Part shown: positions 29,648 to 38,872 of the stretch, in pieces
How the letters are laid out: each line of letters opens with the position of its first letter
How positions within the stretch are numbered: the stretch's first letter is position 1
DNA from: Streptomyces sp. DH5
GTDB taxonomy: Bacteria > Actinomycetota > Actinomycetes > Streptomycetales > Streptomycetaceae
Length of the DNA: 64,000 bases
Assembly (NCBI RefSeq): GCF_020873915.1
Contig: NZ_JAHWGP010000008.1
Span: 124,001-188,000, forward strand
Reading direction: 5' to 3'
Notes under the pieces: generated by a model
The model's input: the letters and a program-made list of their open reading frames with translations, nothing else
What the model was told of the DNA's origin: nothing
Database searches by the model: none
Program-made: the position numbers and the translations under genes

Positions 29648-30381
29648 CCTGGTCCCAGATGCAGCCCTTGCTCGAACAGGCGTGTATCGAGACGCTGATC
29701 ATGGTCGGCTGGTCCACCCTGATCGCCGTCGCCGGCGGTCTCCCGCTCGGCATCCTGCTCGTCCTCACCGACCGGCACGGACTCCTGCAGAACACCGTGG
29801 TGAACAAGGTCATCGGGCAGATCGTGAACATCGGCCGCTCGATGCCGTTCATCATCCTCATGGTCGCCCTGACCAGCTTCACCCGCTGGGTCACCGGCAC
29901 GTCCATCGGCAGCGAGGCGGCGATCGTGCCGCTCGCCATCAGCGGCATCCCGTTCTTCGCCCGCCTCGTGGAGACGGCCGTCCGCGAAGTGGACCACGGT
30001 CTCGTCGAGGCCGTGCAGGCCATGGGCGGCAACACCTGGACGATCGTCCGCAAGGTCCTCGTCCCCGAGGCGCTGCCCTCGCTGATCGCCAGCACCACCA
30101 CCACGGTCATCGCCCTCATCGGCTACTCCGCCATGGCCGGCGCCGTGGGCGGCGGCGGCCTCGGCGACTTCGCCGTCCGCTACGGCTACCAGCGCTTCGA
30201 CAGCGAACTGATGTGGATCACCGTGGCGATCCTCGCCGTGGTCATCTCGGTCATCCAGTTCGCCGGCGACTTCGCCGCCCGTGCCCTGCACCGCCGCGGC
30301 GCCCGCTCCGGCCCGGGCCCCAGGCTGCGTCTCCTGAAGGCCGAGGACCCGGCCACGGGCGACGTCGGCAAGGTCGCCTGA
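29644..30381 (+). CDS. metI: Methionine ABC transporter permease
   Basis: A 245-residue permease with about five membrane helices. The EAA-loop motif EAVQAMGGNTWTIVRKVLVPEALP lies near residues 120-143, with GRSMPFIILMVALTSF upstream, as in MetI/DL-methionine permeases. The GTG overlaps the metN stop. The C-terminus adds a short basic tail. Confidence 0.94.
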   Translation: MTWSQMQPLLEQACIETLIMVGWSTLIAVAGGLPLGILLVLTDRHGLLQNTVVNKVIGQIVNIGRSMPFIILMVALTSFTRWVTGTSIGSEAAIVPLAISGIPFFARLVETAVREVDHGLVEAVQAMGGNTWTIVRKVLVPEALPSLIASTTTTVIALIGYSAMAGAVGGGGLGDFAVRYGYQRFDSELMWITVAILAVVISVIQFAGDFAARALHRRGARSGPGPRLRLLKAEDPATGDVGKVA

Positions 30382-30448
30382 CACCCCCTCCCCGGACTCC
30401 CCGTACTCCCCGCTACGGGGTCGCACCACCCAAGGAAAGGCACTTTTC

Positions 30449-31276
30449 GTGCGTAACACCGCCAAGATCGCCACCGCCGTCCTCGCCACCGGAGCCCTCA
30501 CCCTCGGCCTCACCGCCTGCGGCGCCGACGAGGACGCCGCCTCCGACACCTCCGGCCCGCTGATCGTCGCCGCGAGCCCCGTGCCGCACGCCGAGATCCT
30601 GACCTTCGTCAAGGACAACCTCGCCGAGAAGGCCGGCCTCGACCTCGAGGTCAGGGAGTTCACGGACTACGTCACCCCGAACACCGCGACGGAGGACGGC
30701 TCGGTCGGCGCCAACTTCTTCCAGACCCAGCCGTACCTCGACGACTTCAACAAGAAGAACGGCACGCACGTCGTGTCCGTCGTCGACGTGCACCTGGAGC
30801 CGCTCGGCCTCTACTCCGACAAGGTCGACAAGGCCGACGCGCTGAAGAACGGTGCGACCGTCGCCATCCCCAACGACACCGTCAACGAGGGCCGCGCCCT
30901 GCAGCTGCTCGCCGCGAACGGTCTGATCACCCTCAAGGACGGCGTCGGCACCGCGGCGACCCCCGCGGACATCACCAAGAACCCCAAGGACCTCAAGTTC
31001 AAGGAGCTGGAGGCGGCCCAGACGCCCCGCTCCCTCGAGGACGTCGACGCGGCGGTCGTCAACGGCAACTACGCCATCGAGGCCGACCTGAAGCCCGCCG
31101 AGGACGCCCTGGTCCTGGAAGCCGCCGAGGGCAACCCGAACAACAACCTCCTCGCCGTCAAGGAGGGCCAGGAGGACGACCCGCGCGTGAAGAAGCTCGC
31201 CGAACTCCTCACCTCCCCCGAGGTGAAGAAGTTCATCGAGGACAAGTACGCCGGTTCCGTGCTCGCGTCCTTCTGA
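30449..31276 (+). CDS. metQ: Methionine-binding lipoprotein
   Basis: A 275-residue NlpA/MetQ-type solute-binding protein. The signal ends in the lipobox LTAC (Cys24). FTDYVTPNTATEDGSVGANF, FFQTQPYLDDF, VDVHLEPLGLYSDK and VAIPNDTVNEGRALQLL are typical. It captures methionine (or a related thioether) at the outer face and delivers it to MetNI. AAGGAAAGG lies before the GTG at 30449. Confidence 0.94.
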   Translation: MRNTAKIATAVLATGALTLGLTACGADEDAASDTSGPLIVAASPVPHAEILTFVKDNLAEKAGLDLEVREFTDYVTPNTATEDGSVGANFFQTQPYLDDFNKKNGTHVVSVVDVHLEPLGLYSDKVDKADALKNGATVAIPNDTVNEGRALQLLAANGLITLKDGVGTAATPADITKNPKDLKFKELEAAQTPRSLEDVDAAVVNGNYAIEADLKPAEDALVLEAAEGNPNNNLLAVKEGQEDDPRVKKLAELLTSPEVKKFIEDKYAGSVLASF

Positions 31277-31297
31277 TCCGGCACACCCGCCACCCAC

Positions 31298-31328
31298 GGG
31301 GGCCACTCCGCCGCGCGGAGCGGCCCCC
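31298..31328 (+). terminator. Terminator after metQ
   Basis: GGGGGCCACTCCG (31298-31310) pairs with CGGAGCGGCCCCC (31316-31328) with one mismatch in 13 pairs and a 5-nt loop. Confidence 0.8.
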
Positions 31329-31408
31329 GCGGTGCGCTCCGGTGCTTTCATGCTGCATGCTGGGCAGTTCAGCGGTACCCGACGGTCTCTCAGATAACGG
31401 AGCGGCGC

Positions 31409-32047
31409 ATGACGAGCACCTTCCCCGACATCTCCATCAGCACGGAGCGGTTGGTGCTGCGTCCCCTCGACGCGGACGACGTCCCCGCCTTCGCCGCGAT
31501 GATGAACGACGAACAGGTCACCGCCTGGACCGACGCCCCCCACCCCTTCACCGAGGACAGCGCCCGCACCTGGATCACCGAGGAGGCCCCCGCCCTGCGT
31601 GCCTCCGGCCACGGACTCGACCTCGCCGTCACCGAGTTCCTCACCCAGCGCCTGGTCGGCGTCATCCGGCTCGGCGGGACCGACTGGCAGGTGCGGTCCA
31701 CCGAGCTGTCCTACATCGTCGCCCCCTGGGCGCGCGGCGAGGGCTACGCCTCCGAAGCCGCCCTCGCCACCGCCCAGTGGCTCTTCGGCGACCAGGAACT
31801 CCAGCGCGTCGAGCTGCGCACCGCCGCCGACAACACCGCGGCCCAGCAGGTCGCGCAGAAGATCGGCTGCATCAGCGAGGGCGTGCTGCGCGGCGCCTGC
31901 ATAGCCCGGGCCCGCACCGAGGACGGCGGGTGGAGCCACGTGCGCACCGACTACATCGTCTGGAGCCTGCTGCCCGAGGACATCGAGGGCGCGGACGGAC
32001 AACTGGCCGACAGCAGCGGCTTCTCCAGCTACCCGGACTGGAACTGA
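31409..32047 (+). CDS. RimJ/RimL-type GNAT acetyltransferase
   Basis: A 212-residue GNAT. It starts ISTERLVLRPLDADDVPAF, the usual RimJ-like opening. LSYIVAPWARGEGYASEA carries the acetyl-CoA loop, and VELRTAADNTAAQQVAQKIG follows. It may acetylate ribosomal protein N-termini or small amines. A metQ terminator separates it from the operon upstream. Confidence 0.88.
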   Translation: MTSTFPDISISTERLVLRPLDADDVPAFAAMMNDEQVTAWTDAPHPFTEDSARTWITEEAPALRASGHGLDLAVTEFLTQRLVGVIRLGGTDWQVRSTELSYIVAPWARGEGYASEAALATAQWLFGDQELQRVELRTAADNTAAQQVAQKIGCISEGVLRGACIARARTEDGGWSHVRTDYIVWSLLPEDIEGADGQLADSSGFSSYPDWN

Positions 32048-32174
32048 CTCCCGCCCGCGTCACCCCGCGAGCGGCACCCACGCAGCGGTTCACGGCCGCA
32101 CCGGGTAACCTCAGCAGACCGCCCCGAGGGCGGACCAGCCGACGACCTGCGCAGACCCCAGGAGACTGACGACG

Positions 32175-33386
32175 ATGGCCGACCGGGTCACGGTGATCGG
32201 CTGGGACGGCTCGCCGCTGACCGCAGCGGCCCGCGCCGCGCTGGGCGCCGCCACACTGGTGGCCGGAGCCGCCCACCACCTGGCACTCCCCGAGGTGCCC
32301 CCGGGTGCCGACCGCATGCGGCTCGGATCCGTCGGTCTCGCCGCCCGCCGCATCGCCGCCCACCGCGGGACGGCCGTCGTCCTCGCCGACGGCGACCCCG
32401 GCTTCTTCGGCGTCGTACGGGCCCTGCGCGCACCGGAGTTCGGCCTGGAGGTCGAAGTGGTGCCCGCCGTGTCCTCGGTCGCCGCCGCCTTCGCCCGTGC
32501 CGGAATGCCCTGGGACGACGCCCACGTGGTGGTCGCACACCCGCGCACCCTGCGCCGCGCGGTGAACGTGTGCCGGGCCCACACCAAGGTCGCGGTGCTC
32601 ACCTCACCCGACGCCGGACCCGCGGAACTGGGGCTTCTCATGGAGGGAGTGCACCGCACCTTCGTGATCTGCGAGGAACTGGGCACCCCGGGCGAACGGG
32701 TCAGCGTGGTCACCTCCGACAAGGCCGCCGACCACACCTGGCGCGACCCCAACGTCGTCATCGTCATCGGCGGACGGTCCGCCGCGGGCGACTCCGGCGG
32801 CTGGATCGCCGGACGCGACCCCTCGGCCGGCCCGCGCGGCTGGACACTGCCCGCAGCGGAGTACGGCCGCGAACTGGGCGAGGGCGAGCGGGAACCCCTG
32901 CGCGCCTCCCAACTCGCCCGTCTCGGACCGCGCCTCGGCGACCTCGTCTGGGACATCGGCTGCGGCAGCGGAGCCTTCGCCACCGACGCCGCCCGGGCCG
33001 GCGCCGCCGTCATCGCCGTCGACAGCGACCAGGCCGCCTGTGCCCGCACCGACTCCACCGGCCGCCGGCTGGGTGTCCAGCTCCAGGTCGTCCACGGCAC
33101 CGCGCCCCACGTACTGGAGAACCTGCCCGAACCGGACGTCGTCCGGGTCGGCGGCGGGGGAGCGGCCGTGGTCTCCGCGGTGGCCGACCGCCGCCCGCAG
33201 CGGATCGTCGCGCACGCCGCCACCCGGGACGCGGCCGAACTCATCGGGCGGAACCTGGCGGAACACGGCTACCAGGTCGAGTGCGCGCTGCTGCAGTCCC
33301 TCGAACTCGACACCCGGGCCTGGACGGAGAAGGAGCGGAGCGTCGCGTTCCTGCTCAGCGGGGTACTGCCCGCTCGCGGCAACTGA
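32175..33386 (+). CDS. cobL: Precorrin-6Y C5,15-methyltransferase (CbiE-CbiT fusion)
   Basis: A 403-residue bifunctional corrin enzyme. Residues 1-205 form the CbiE-type tetrapyrrole methylase (VTVIGWDGSPLT, VVLADGDPGFFGVV). Residues 240-403 form the CbiT-type SAM methyltransferase (GDLVWDIGCGSGAFATDAARAG). It methylates C5 and C15 and decarboxylates the acetate side chain in cobalamin synthesis. It is followed by the BluB-CobT fusion and cobA on the same strand, but a 370-nt gap and hairpins intervene. Confidence 0.93.
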   Translation: MADRVTVIGWDGSPLTAAARAALGAATLVAGAAHHLALPEVPPGADRMRLGSVGLAARRIAAHRGTAVVLADGDPGFFGVVRALRAPEFGLEVEVVPAVSSVAAAFARAGMPWDDAHVVVAHPRTLRRAVNVCRAHTKVAVLTSPDAGPAELGLLMEGVHRTFVICEELGTPGERVSVVTSDKAADHTWRDPNVVIVIGGRSAAGDSGGWIAGRDPSAGPRGWTLPAAEYGRELGEGEREPLRASQLARLGPRLGDLVWDIGCGSGAFATDAARAGAAVIAVDSDQAACARTDSTGRRLGVQLQVVHGTAPHVLENLPEPDVVRVGGGGAAVVSAVADRRPQRIVAHAATRDAAELIGRNLAEHGYQVECALLQSLELDTRAWTEKERSVAFLLSGVLPARGN

Positions 33387-33387
33387 T

Positions 33388-33433
33388 CCGATCGCCGTCC
33401 CCGTGATCGGATTGTCCTACCGCGCGGGGTAGG
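33388..33433 (+). terminator. Two adjacent hairpins after cobL
   Basis: CCGATC/GATCGG (33388-33410) and CCTACC/GGTAGG (33416-33433) are consecutive small stems just beyond the cobL stop. The first looks like a terminator, and the second could be an operator or part of it. Confidence 0.5.
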
Positions 33434-33756
33434 CTGGCCGATCGTTGTACCGCACCCGGACGTCCGGCGCTTCGTCGTTCAATGTCCGGAAAACGTGCCC
33501 GTTCTGGGGTGGGTCGTGGTACGGCAGGTAACCGGAGGGCGCGCAACGTGGCGCAGTCCACAGCGGAACCGTGGCCGATCAAGCTGACGCGACGGCCGTG
33601 CGGCCGCGACAATGCCAGTGAATGGCTTTGTCGCCTTTTTCGGGCAGGCCGTTCGTGCCGCTGGGGACGCACGCTCGTTCTTCAGTGTGGGGCGGTCGGT
33701 GCGCCGTTCCGGGTGAGCTGGTCGTAGGAGCACTAACCGATGGGCGAGGGGTACGC
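33434..33756 (+). other. Long leader before the BluB-CobT gene, no confident gene
   Basis: This 323-nt stretch lies between the cobL hairpins and the fusion gene. An ATG frame at 33482-33727 encodes an 81-residue Arg/Cys-rich peptide without a recognisable domain, probably fortuitous. I looked for a cobalamin riboswitch (conserved GCCACTG and B12 box) and did not find one. Confidence 0.4.
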
Positions 33757-36700
33757 ATGACCGACACCGGCCAGGTCCCGGGCGAGGGACTGCCGGAGAA
33801 CGCAGGCATGGTGGAGCAGCAGGGCGTCCCCGCGCCCGACGCGTACACCTACCTCTCCGACAGTCCCGCCGAGGACGAAGACCTGCTGCTGCCCGGCGCC
33901 CAGGGCGCCTGGGGCAACGAGATCGCTCCGCCCGCGCCCGAACCGGTCGTCGAGACCGTGCACGAGCCCGGACCGCACGAGACGGCGGGCCGCGACACCG
34001 GCTCGGTCGACCTCGGCGGCGTCCGGCTCCCCGACGCGGGACGGCCGGGTACCGCGCCGTCCGCGCCGCGCCGTCCGCTGCACCTCGGCCCGCCCATCCC
34101 CGACGTCTCCGCGAGCCCGGTCCGCTCCCTCGCCGACCGCGGTCCCGCCGACGTCCCGGTCCGCCAGCCGGGCCCGCCGGCCCTCGGCCCCGAGTACCTC
34201 GACGTCCTGCGCGCGCGTGAGGCGACGGCACCGCAGGCCGCGGCGCCCTGGGGGGCGCGGCCCGCGGAAGCGGCTGTCCCGCAGGCGGAGCCGGCGGTCA
34301 CGGCCGGCCCGGCCCAGGCGGTCGTCACCCGCGTCGCCACGGAGGCGGTCGCGGGACAGGACACGGAGGGCGCGGGCCTCCCCGCCGGCGCCGAGGCCGT
34401 GCAGGGGTACGTGCCGGTGGCCTCCGAGGCGCCGGCGGTTCCCGATGTCACGGCGGAGCGCGACGCTGCCGCGGTTCCCGACGTGCCGATGGCTCCCGAG
34501 GCGCCGCCGGCTCCTGAGGCGCCGATTGATCCGGGGGCCCCGCCGGCTCCCGAGGTCCCGGACGCCGGGGATCCCGTGCAGGCCGTCGTGCCGGAGCAGA
34601 GGCGCCCGGCCGGGCCGCCGGAGCCGGACCCGGTCAGCGTGCCGCACCCGGCGGACGCCGCTCCCGGTCACGCGCAGGCTCACGAGGTGCCGCAGCCCAC
34701 CGAGGCCCCGGCCGCGGACGCCCCGGCGCCGGAACCCGCGGCGGACGCGCCGGAGCACCTCAGGGCGTCCCAGGTGGAGTTCCCGGACGCGGTCGTCCCG
34801 GCGCAGGCCGCCGGTGCCATGACGGAGACCGCCCCGGCCGCCGAGGAGCCGGCGGCCGTCGCGGTACCGGACGCCGAGACGCACGAGCCCGCCCCGCAGG
34901 GGCACCCCGTGCAGGCGCAGGGCAGCGAGACGGCAGAGCCCGAGGCGTCCGGTGCCGCGGTGGCGTCGGAGCCCGCCCCGGCGGCCGAGGAGCCGCACCC
35001 CGTCCCGGCGACGGACGCCGTCGGACCGGACCCGGCCCACGCCCTCCAGGCGCCGCAGACCGTCCAGGAACCGGACGCCGAGGCCGTCGCCGCGCAGGAC
35101 GCCCAGGTCGCGGAGGCGCCGGCCCTCCAGGACGTACCGTCTGCGGAGACCCTCGCAGCGGTGACCGGCGTCGAGAACACCGCGCCCGTCGAGACGCCCG
35201 CTGTCGCACCGGACCCTGCCCCGTCCGTTGACGCGGCACCGGTCGCGGATCCCGGTACCCGGCAGCCGGCCGGGACGGACGACGTCCCGGCCACCCCGGA
35301 GCCCGTCGGAGCCGCCCACGGCGCCGCGCCCGAGGGGACGCCCGCCGAGACGCCGGTACCGCCCCAGTCCCCGGCCGGCGAGGTCACGCAGGCGCCCCAC
35401 GCTCCCGACGGGACGGTCGACGCCCCCACCGCACCGGCTGCGGCGGACCCGGTCCAGGGCCCCCGGCAGACGACCGTGGCCCCCACCCTCCCCGAACCCG
35501 GGCCGGAGCAGCCCCGGGGCGGGTTCGTCCCCGTGGACGACACCGTTCCCACCCCGACGCCGCCGCAGGGCGCCACCGTCCCGGCCGCGGGACACGACGC
35601 GGCCGGTGTCGACGCCGTACCCTCCGGCCCCGACGCCGAACTCGCCCAGGACCCGGACGACCTGGACACCCAGGGCGCCGGCGTGCAGCCGGAAGCGGCA
35701 CAGGCCGCCGGCCCGGCCGCCCCCGGCTACGACGACGCCGAGCGCGAGGCCGTGCTGAAGGTCATGCGCGAGCGACGGGACATCCGCAACGGCTTCCGCA
35801 GCGACCCCATCCCGCACGAGGTGCTGCTGCGCGTCCTGGAGGCCGCCCACACCGCGCCCTCCGTCGGCCACTCGCAGCCCTGGGACTTCGTCGTCATCCG
35901 CTCCGAGGAGACCCGGCGAAGCATGCACGAACTGGCCATGCGCCAGCGCGACGCCTACGCCAAGTCCCTCCCCAAGGGCCGGGCCAAGCAGTTCAAGGCA
36001 CTGAAGATCGAGGCCATCCTCGACACCCCGGTCAACATCGTCGTCACCGCCGACCCCACCCGAGGCGGCCGGCACACCCTGGGCCGCCACACTCAGCCGC
36101 AGATGGCACCGTACTCGTCCGCGCTCGCCGTGGAGAACCTCTGGCTCGCCGCCCGCGCGGAGGGCCTCGGCGTCGGCTGGGTCAGCTTCTTCGACGAGCG
36201 GGAGATGGTCCGCGCGCTGGGGCTCCCCGAACACCTGGAGGTCGTGGCCTACCTGTGCGTCGGCTACGTCGACGAGTTCCCGGACGAGCCCGAACTGGCA
36301 CAGGCCGGCTGGTCCAAGCGCCGCCCCCTGTCCTGGGTCGTGCACGAGGAGACGTACGGGCGTCGCGCCCTGCCCGGAGAGGACCCCCACGACCTGCTTG
36401 CCGAGACCGTCGCGCAGATCCGCCCGCTGGACGCCAAGGCGCTCGGTGAGGCGTGGGAGCGCCAGAAGCGCATGACCAAGCCCGCCGGCGCCCTCGGCAT
36501 GCTGGAGATCATCTCCGCCCAGCTGTCCGGCCTGTCCCGCCAGTGCCCGCCCCCCATCCCGGAACCCGCGGCCGTCGCGATCTTCGCCGGCGACCACGGT
36601 GTCCACGCCCAGGGGGTCACCCCCTGGCCGCAGGAGGTCACCGCCCAGATGGTGGCCAACTTCCTCGGCGGGGGAGCGGTGTGCAACGCCTTCGCCACCC

Positions 36701-37443
36701 AGGTCGGTGCAGAGGTCTGCATCGTCGACGTGGGCGTCCTGGCCGACCTCCCGGCCACCCCCGGTCTGCTGCCGCGCAAGATCCGCGCCGGTACGTCCGA
36801 CATGACCACCGGGCCCGCGATGACCCGCGAGGAGGCCAAGCAGGCCATCGAGGTCGGCATCGAGACCGCCCGCGACCTGGTGGCGGCCGGTAACAAGGCC
36901 CTGCTCACCGGTGAGATGGGCATCGCGAACACCACCGCGTCCGCCGCCCTCATCTCGGTCTACACCGGCGTCGACCCGTCCGAGGTCACCGGCCGCGGCA
37001 CCGGCATCAACGACGAGACCCTGGTCCGCAAGACCGAGGTCGTGCGCCGCGCCCTCGAACTGCACCAGCCGGACCCGGCCGACCCGCTCGGCGTCCTGGC
37101 CGCCGTCGGCGGTTTCGAACACGCCGCCATGGTCGGTCTGCTCCTCGGCGGGGCGTCGCTGCGCACGCCGGTGATCCTGGACGGCGTCAGCGCCGGAGCC
37201 GCCGCCCTGGTGGCCCGGGCCATCGCCCCCGAGGTCCTGGCCGCCTGCATCGCCGGACACCGCAGCGCCGAGCCCGGGCACGTGGCCGCGCTCAACACAC
37301 TGGGCCTGCGTCCCCTGGTCGACCTCGACCTCCGCCTCGGCGAGGGCACGGGCGCGCTCCTGGCGCTCCCCCTGGTCCAGAGCACGGCCCGGGCCATGCA
37401 CGAGGTGGCGACGTTCGATTCGGCCGGGGTGACCGAGAAGTAG
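33757..37443 (+). CDS. cobT: BluB-CobT fusion with 657-residue disordered N-terminal region
   Basis: A 1228-residue protein. Residues 1-657 are Pro/Ala/Glu/Val-rich and lack any fold (PEAPPAPEAPIDPGAPPAPE and similar). Residues 658-870 match BluB, the flavin-destroying 5,6-dimethylbenzimidazole synthase (ERRDIRNGFRSDPIP, HTAPSVGHSQPWDF, GLGVGWVSFFDE). Residues 885-1228 match CobT, nicotinate-nucleotide-DMB phosphoribosyltransferase (AIFAGDHGVHAQGVTPWPQE, TGEMGIANTTASAAL, LDGVSAGAAALVARAI). The fusion channels DMB from synthesis to activation for the lower cobalamin ligand. The role of the long tail is unknown. Confidence 0.93.
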   Translation: MTDTGQVPGEGLPENAGMVEQQGVPAPDAYTYLSDSPAEDEDLLLPGAQGAWGNEIAPPAPEPVVETVHEPGPHETAGRDTGSVDLGGVRLPDAGRPGTAPSAPRRPLHLGPPIPDVSASPVRSLADRGPADVPVRQPGPPALGPEYLDVLRAREATAPQAAAPWGARPAEAAVPQAEPAVTAGPAQAVVTRVATEAVAGQDTEGAGLPAGAEAVQGYVPVASEAPAVPDVTAERDAAAVPDVPMAPEAPPAPEAPIDPGAPPAPEVPDAGDPVQAVVPEQRRPAGPPEPDPVSVPHPADAAPGHAQAHEVPQPTEAPAADAPAPEPAADAPEHLRASQVEFPDAVVPAQAAGAMTETAPAAEEPAAVAVPDAETHEPAPQGHPVQAQGSETAEPEASGAAVASEPAPAAEEPHPVPATDAVGPDPAHALQAPQTVQEPDAEAVAAQDAQVAEAPALQDVPSAETLAAVTGVENTAPVETPAVAPDPAPSVDAAPVADPGTRQPAGTDDVPATPEPVGAAHGAAPEGTPAETPVPPQSPAGEVTQAPHAPDGTVDAPTAPAAADPVQGPRQTTVAPTLPEPGPEQPRGGFVPVDDTVPTPTPPQGATVPAAGHDAAGVDAVPSGPDAELAQDPDDLDTQGAGVQPEAAQAAGPAAPGYDDAEREAVLKVMRERRDIRNGFRSDPIPHEVLLRVLEAAHTAPSVGHSQPWDFVVIRSEETRRSMHELAMRQRDAYAKSLPKGRAKQFKALKIEAILDTPVNIVVTADPTRGGRHTLGRHTQPQMAPYSSALAVENLWLAARAEGLGVGWVSFFDEREMVRALGLPEHLEVVAYLCVGYVDEFPDEPELAQAGWSKRRPLSWVVHEETYGRRALPGEDPHDLLAETVAQIRPLDAKALGEAWERQKRMTKPAGALGMLEIISAQLSGLSRQCPPPIPEPAAVAIFAGDHGVHAQGVTPWPQEVTAQMVANFLGGGAVCNAFATQVGAEVCIVDVGVLADLPATPGLLPRKIRAGTSDMTTGPAMTREEAKQAIEVGIETARDLVAAGNKALLTGEMGIANTTASAALISVYTGVDPSEVTGRGTGINDETLVRKTEVVRRALELHQPDPADPLGVLAAVGGFEHAAMVGLLLGGASLRTPVILDGVSAGAAALVARAIAPEVLAACIAGHRSAEPGHVAALNTLGLRPLVDLDLRLGEGTGALLALPLVQSTARAMHEVATFDSAGVTEK

Positions 37444-37490
37444 GGCGAGAGCTTCCCGGGCCCGCGGCACCGGGCGCCGTCGCGACCCGG

Positions 37491-37523
37491 CCGGTGGTCG
37501 TGCCCACCCGGCACGACCACCGG
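37491..37523 (+). terminator. Terminator after the BluB-CobT gene
   Basis: CCGGTGGTCGTGC and GCACGACCACCGG form a perfect 13-bp stem with a 7-nt loop, 48 nt after the stop codon. Confidence 0.85.
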
Positions 37524-37638
37524 CAGCCGGTGCCCGACGTGCTCTGCCCACCCACCGGACACCAGACCCACCAGCGCCCGGACCCCCTTAAAATCCGCAC
37601 GTCAGGGCCACCGCACGCCGTAAGAGGAGTCGTCCCTC

Positions 37639-38871
37639 ATGGCCGAACACCCCACCTACCCCGTAGGCCTGCGCCTCACCGGCCGCCGGATCGTCGTACT
37701 CGGCGGCGGCCAGGTCGCCCAGCGTCGCCTCCCCGCCCTGATCGCCGCCGGCGCCGACATCCACCTCGTGTCGCCGGAGGCCACCCCTTCCGTGGAGGCC
37801 ATGGCGGACGCCGGTGAGATCACCTGGCACCGGCGGCCCTACGCCGAGGGCGACCTCGCGGCCGCCTGGTACGCCCTGATCGCGACCAGCGACACCGGGG
37901 CGAACACCCGGGCCTCCGCGGAGGCGGAAGCGCACCGCGTGTGGTGCGTCCGCGCGGACGACGCCGACGCGGCGACGGCGTGGACCCCGGCCACGGGCAC
38001 CAGCGAGGGCGTCACGGTGGCCGTCCTCACGACGGATGCACGCGACCGCGACCCCCGTCACACCGCCGCCGTCCGCGACGCCGTGGTCGAGGGCCTGCGT
38101 GACGGCACCCTCGTCGCGCCGCACCACCGCACCCGCACCCCCGGCGTCGCCCTCGTCGGCGGCGGCCCCGGCGACCCCGACCTGATCACCGTGCGCGGCC
38201 GTCGTCTGCTCGCCGAGGCCGATGTCGTCATCGCCGACCGTCTCGGCCCGCGCGACCTGCTCGCCGAACTCCCGCCGCACGTCGAGGTGATCGACGCGGC
38301 GAAGATCCCCTACGGCCGTTTCATGGCCCAGGAGGCCATCAACAACGCGCTGGTCGAACACGCCAGGCAGGGCAAGTCGGTGGTCCGGCTCAAGGGCGGC
38401 GACCCCTACGTCTTCGGCCGGGGCATGGAGGAACTCCAGGCGCTCGCGGAGGCGGGCATCGCCTGCACCGTCGTGCCCGGCATCTCCAGCTCCATCTCCG
38501 TGCCCGGCGCGGCCGGCATCCCCGTCACCCACCGTGGTGTGGCGCACGAGTTCACCGTGGTCAGCGGCCACGTCGCGCCCGACGACGAACGCTCCCTCGT
38601 CGACTGGCCGTCGCTCGCCCGGCTGACCGGCACGCTCGTCGTCCTCATGGGCGTCGACAAGATAGGCCGGATCGCCGAGACCCTGATCGCGCACGGCAGG
38701 TCCCCGGACACCCCCGTCGCCCTCGTCCAGGAGGGCACCACCGCCGCCCAGCGCCGCGTCGACGCCACCCTCGCCACCGTCGCCGAGACCGTCGTCGCGC
38801 AGCAGGTGAAGCCGCCGGCCGTCATCGTCGTCGGTGACGTCGTCGGCGTGGGCCCGCACGAGACGGTCTGA
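37639..38871 (+). CDS. cobA: Uroporphyrinogen-III C-methyltransferase fused to precorrin-2 dehydrogenase-like domain
   Basis: A 410-residue CysG-like enzyme. The N-terminal NAD-binding domain begins LRLTGRRIVVLGGGQVAQRRL (1-150). The SUMT domain (about 165-405) has VGGGPGDPDLITVRG, IPYGRFMAQEAINNAL, VRLKGGDPYVFGRG and GIPVTHRG. It makes precorrin-2 and probably sirohydrochlorin, feeding both sirohaem and cobalamin. AAGAGGAG precedes the ATG. Confidence 0.92.
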   Translation: MAEHPTYPVGLRLTGRRIVVLGGGQVAQRRLPALIAAGADIHLVSPEATPSVEAMADAGEITWHRRPYAEGDLAAAWYALIATSDTGANTRASAEAEAHRVWCVRADDADAATAWTPATGTSEGVTVAVLTTDARDRDPRHTAAVRDAVVEGLRDGTLVAPHHRTRTPGVALVGGGPGDPDLITVRGRRLLAEADVVIADRLGPRDLLAELPPHVEVIDAAKIPYGRFMAQEAINNALVEHARQGKSVVRLKGGDPYVFGRGMEELQALAEAGIACTVVPGISSSISVPGAAGIPVTHRGVAHEFTVVSGHVAPDDERSLVDWPSLARLTGTLVVLMGVDKIGRIAETLIAHGRSPDTPVALVQEGTTAAQRRVDATLATVAETVVAQQVKPPAVIVVGDVVGVGPHETV

Positions 38872-38872
38872 C

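Noticed and set aside
33482-33727. 81-codon ATG frame upstream of the cobT fusion
   Set aside because: Arg-rich composition and lack of any domain or ribosome site look like chance coding in high-GC DNA.
33434-33756. Possible cobalamin riboswitch before the BluB-CobT gene
   Set aside because: The conserved GCCACTG and B12-box sequences are not found; only GC-rich hairpins are visible.
33733-37551. A 1272-codon minus-strand frame opposite the BluB-CobT gene
   Set aside because: Translation is low-complexity Gly/Arg/Val with no domain, while the plus strand encodes two clear enzymes.
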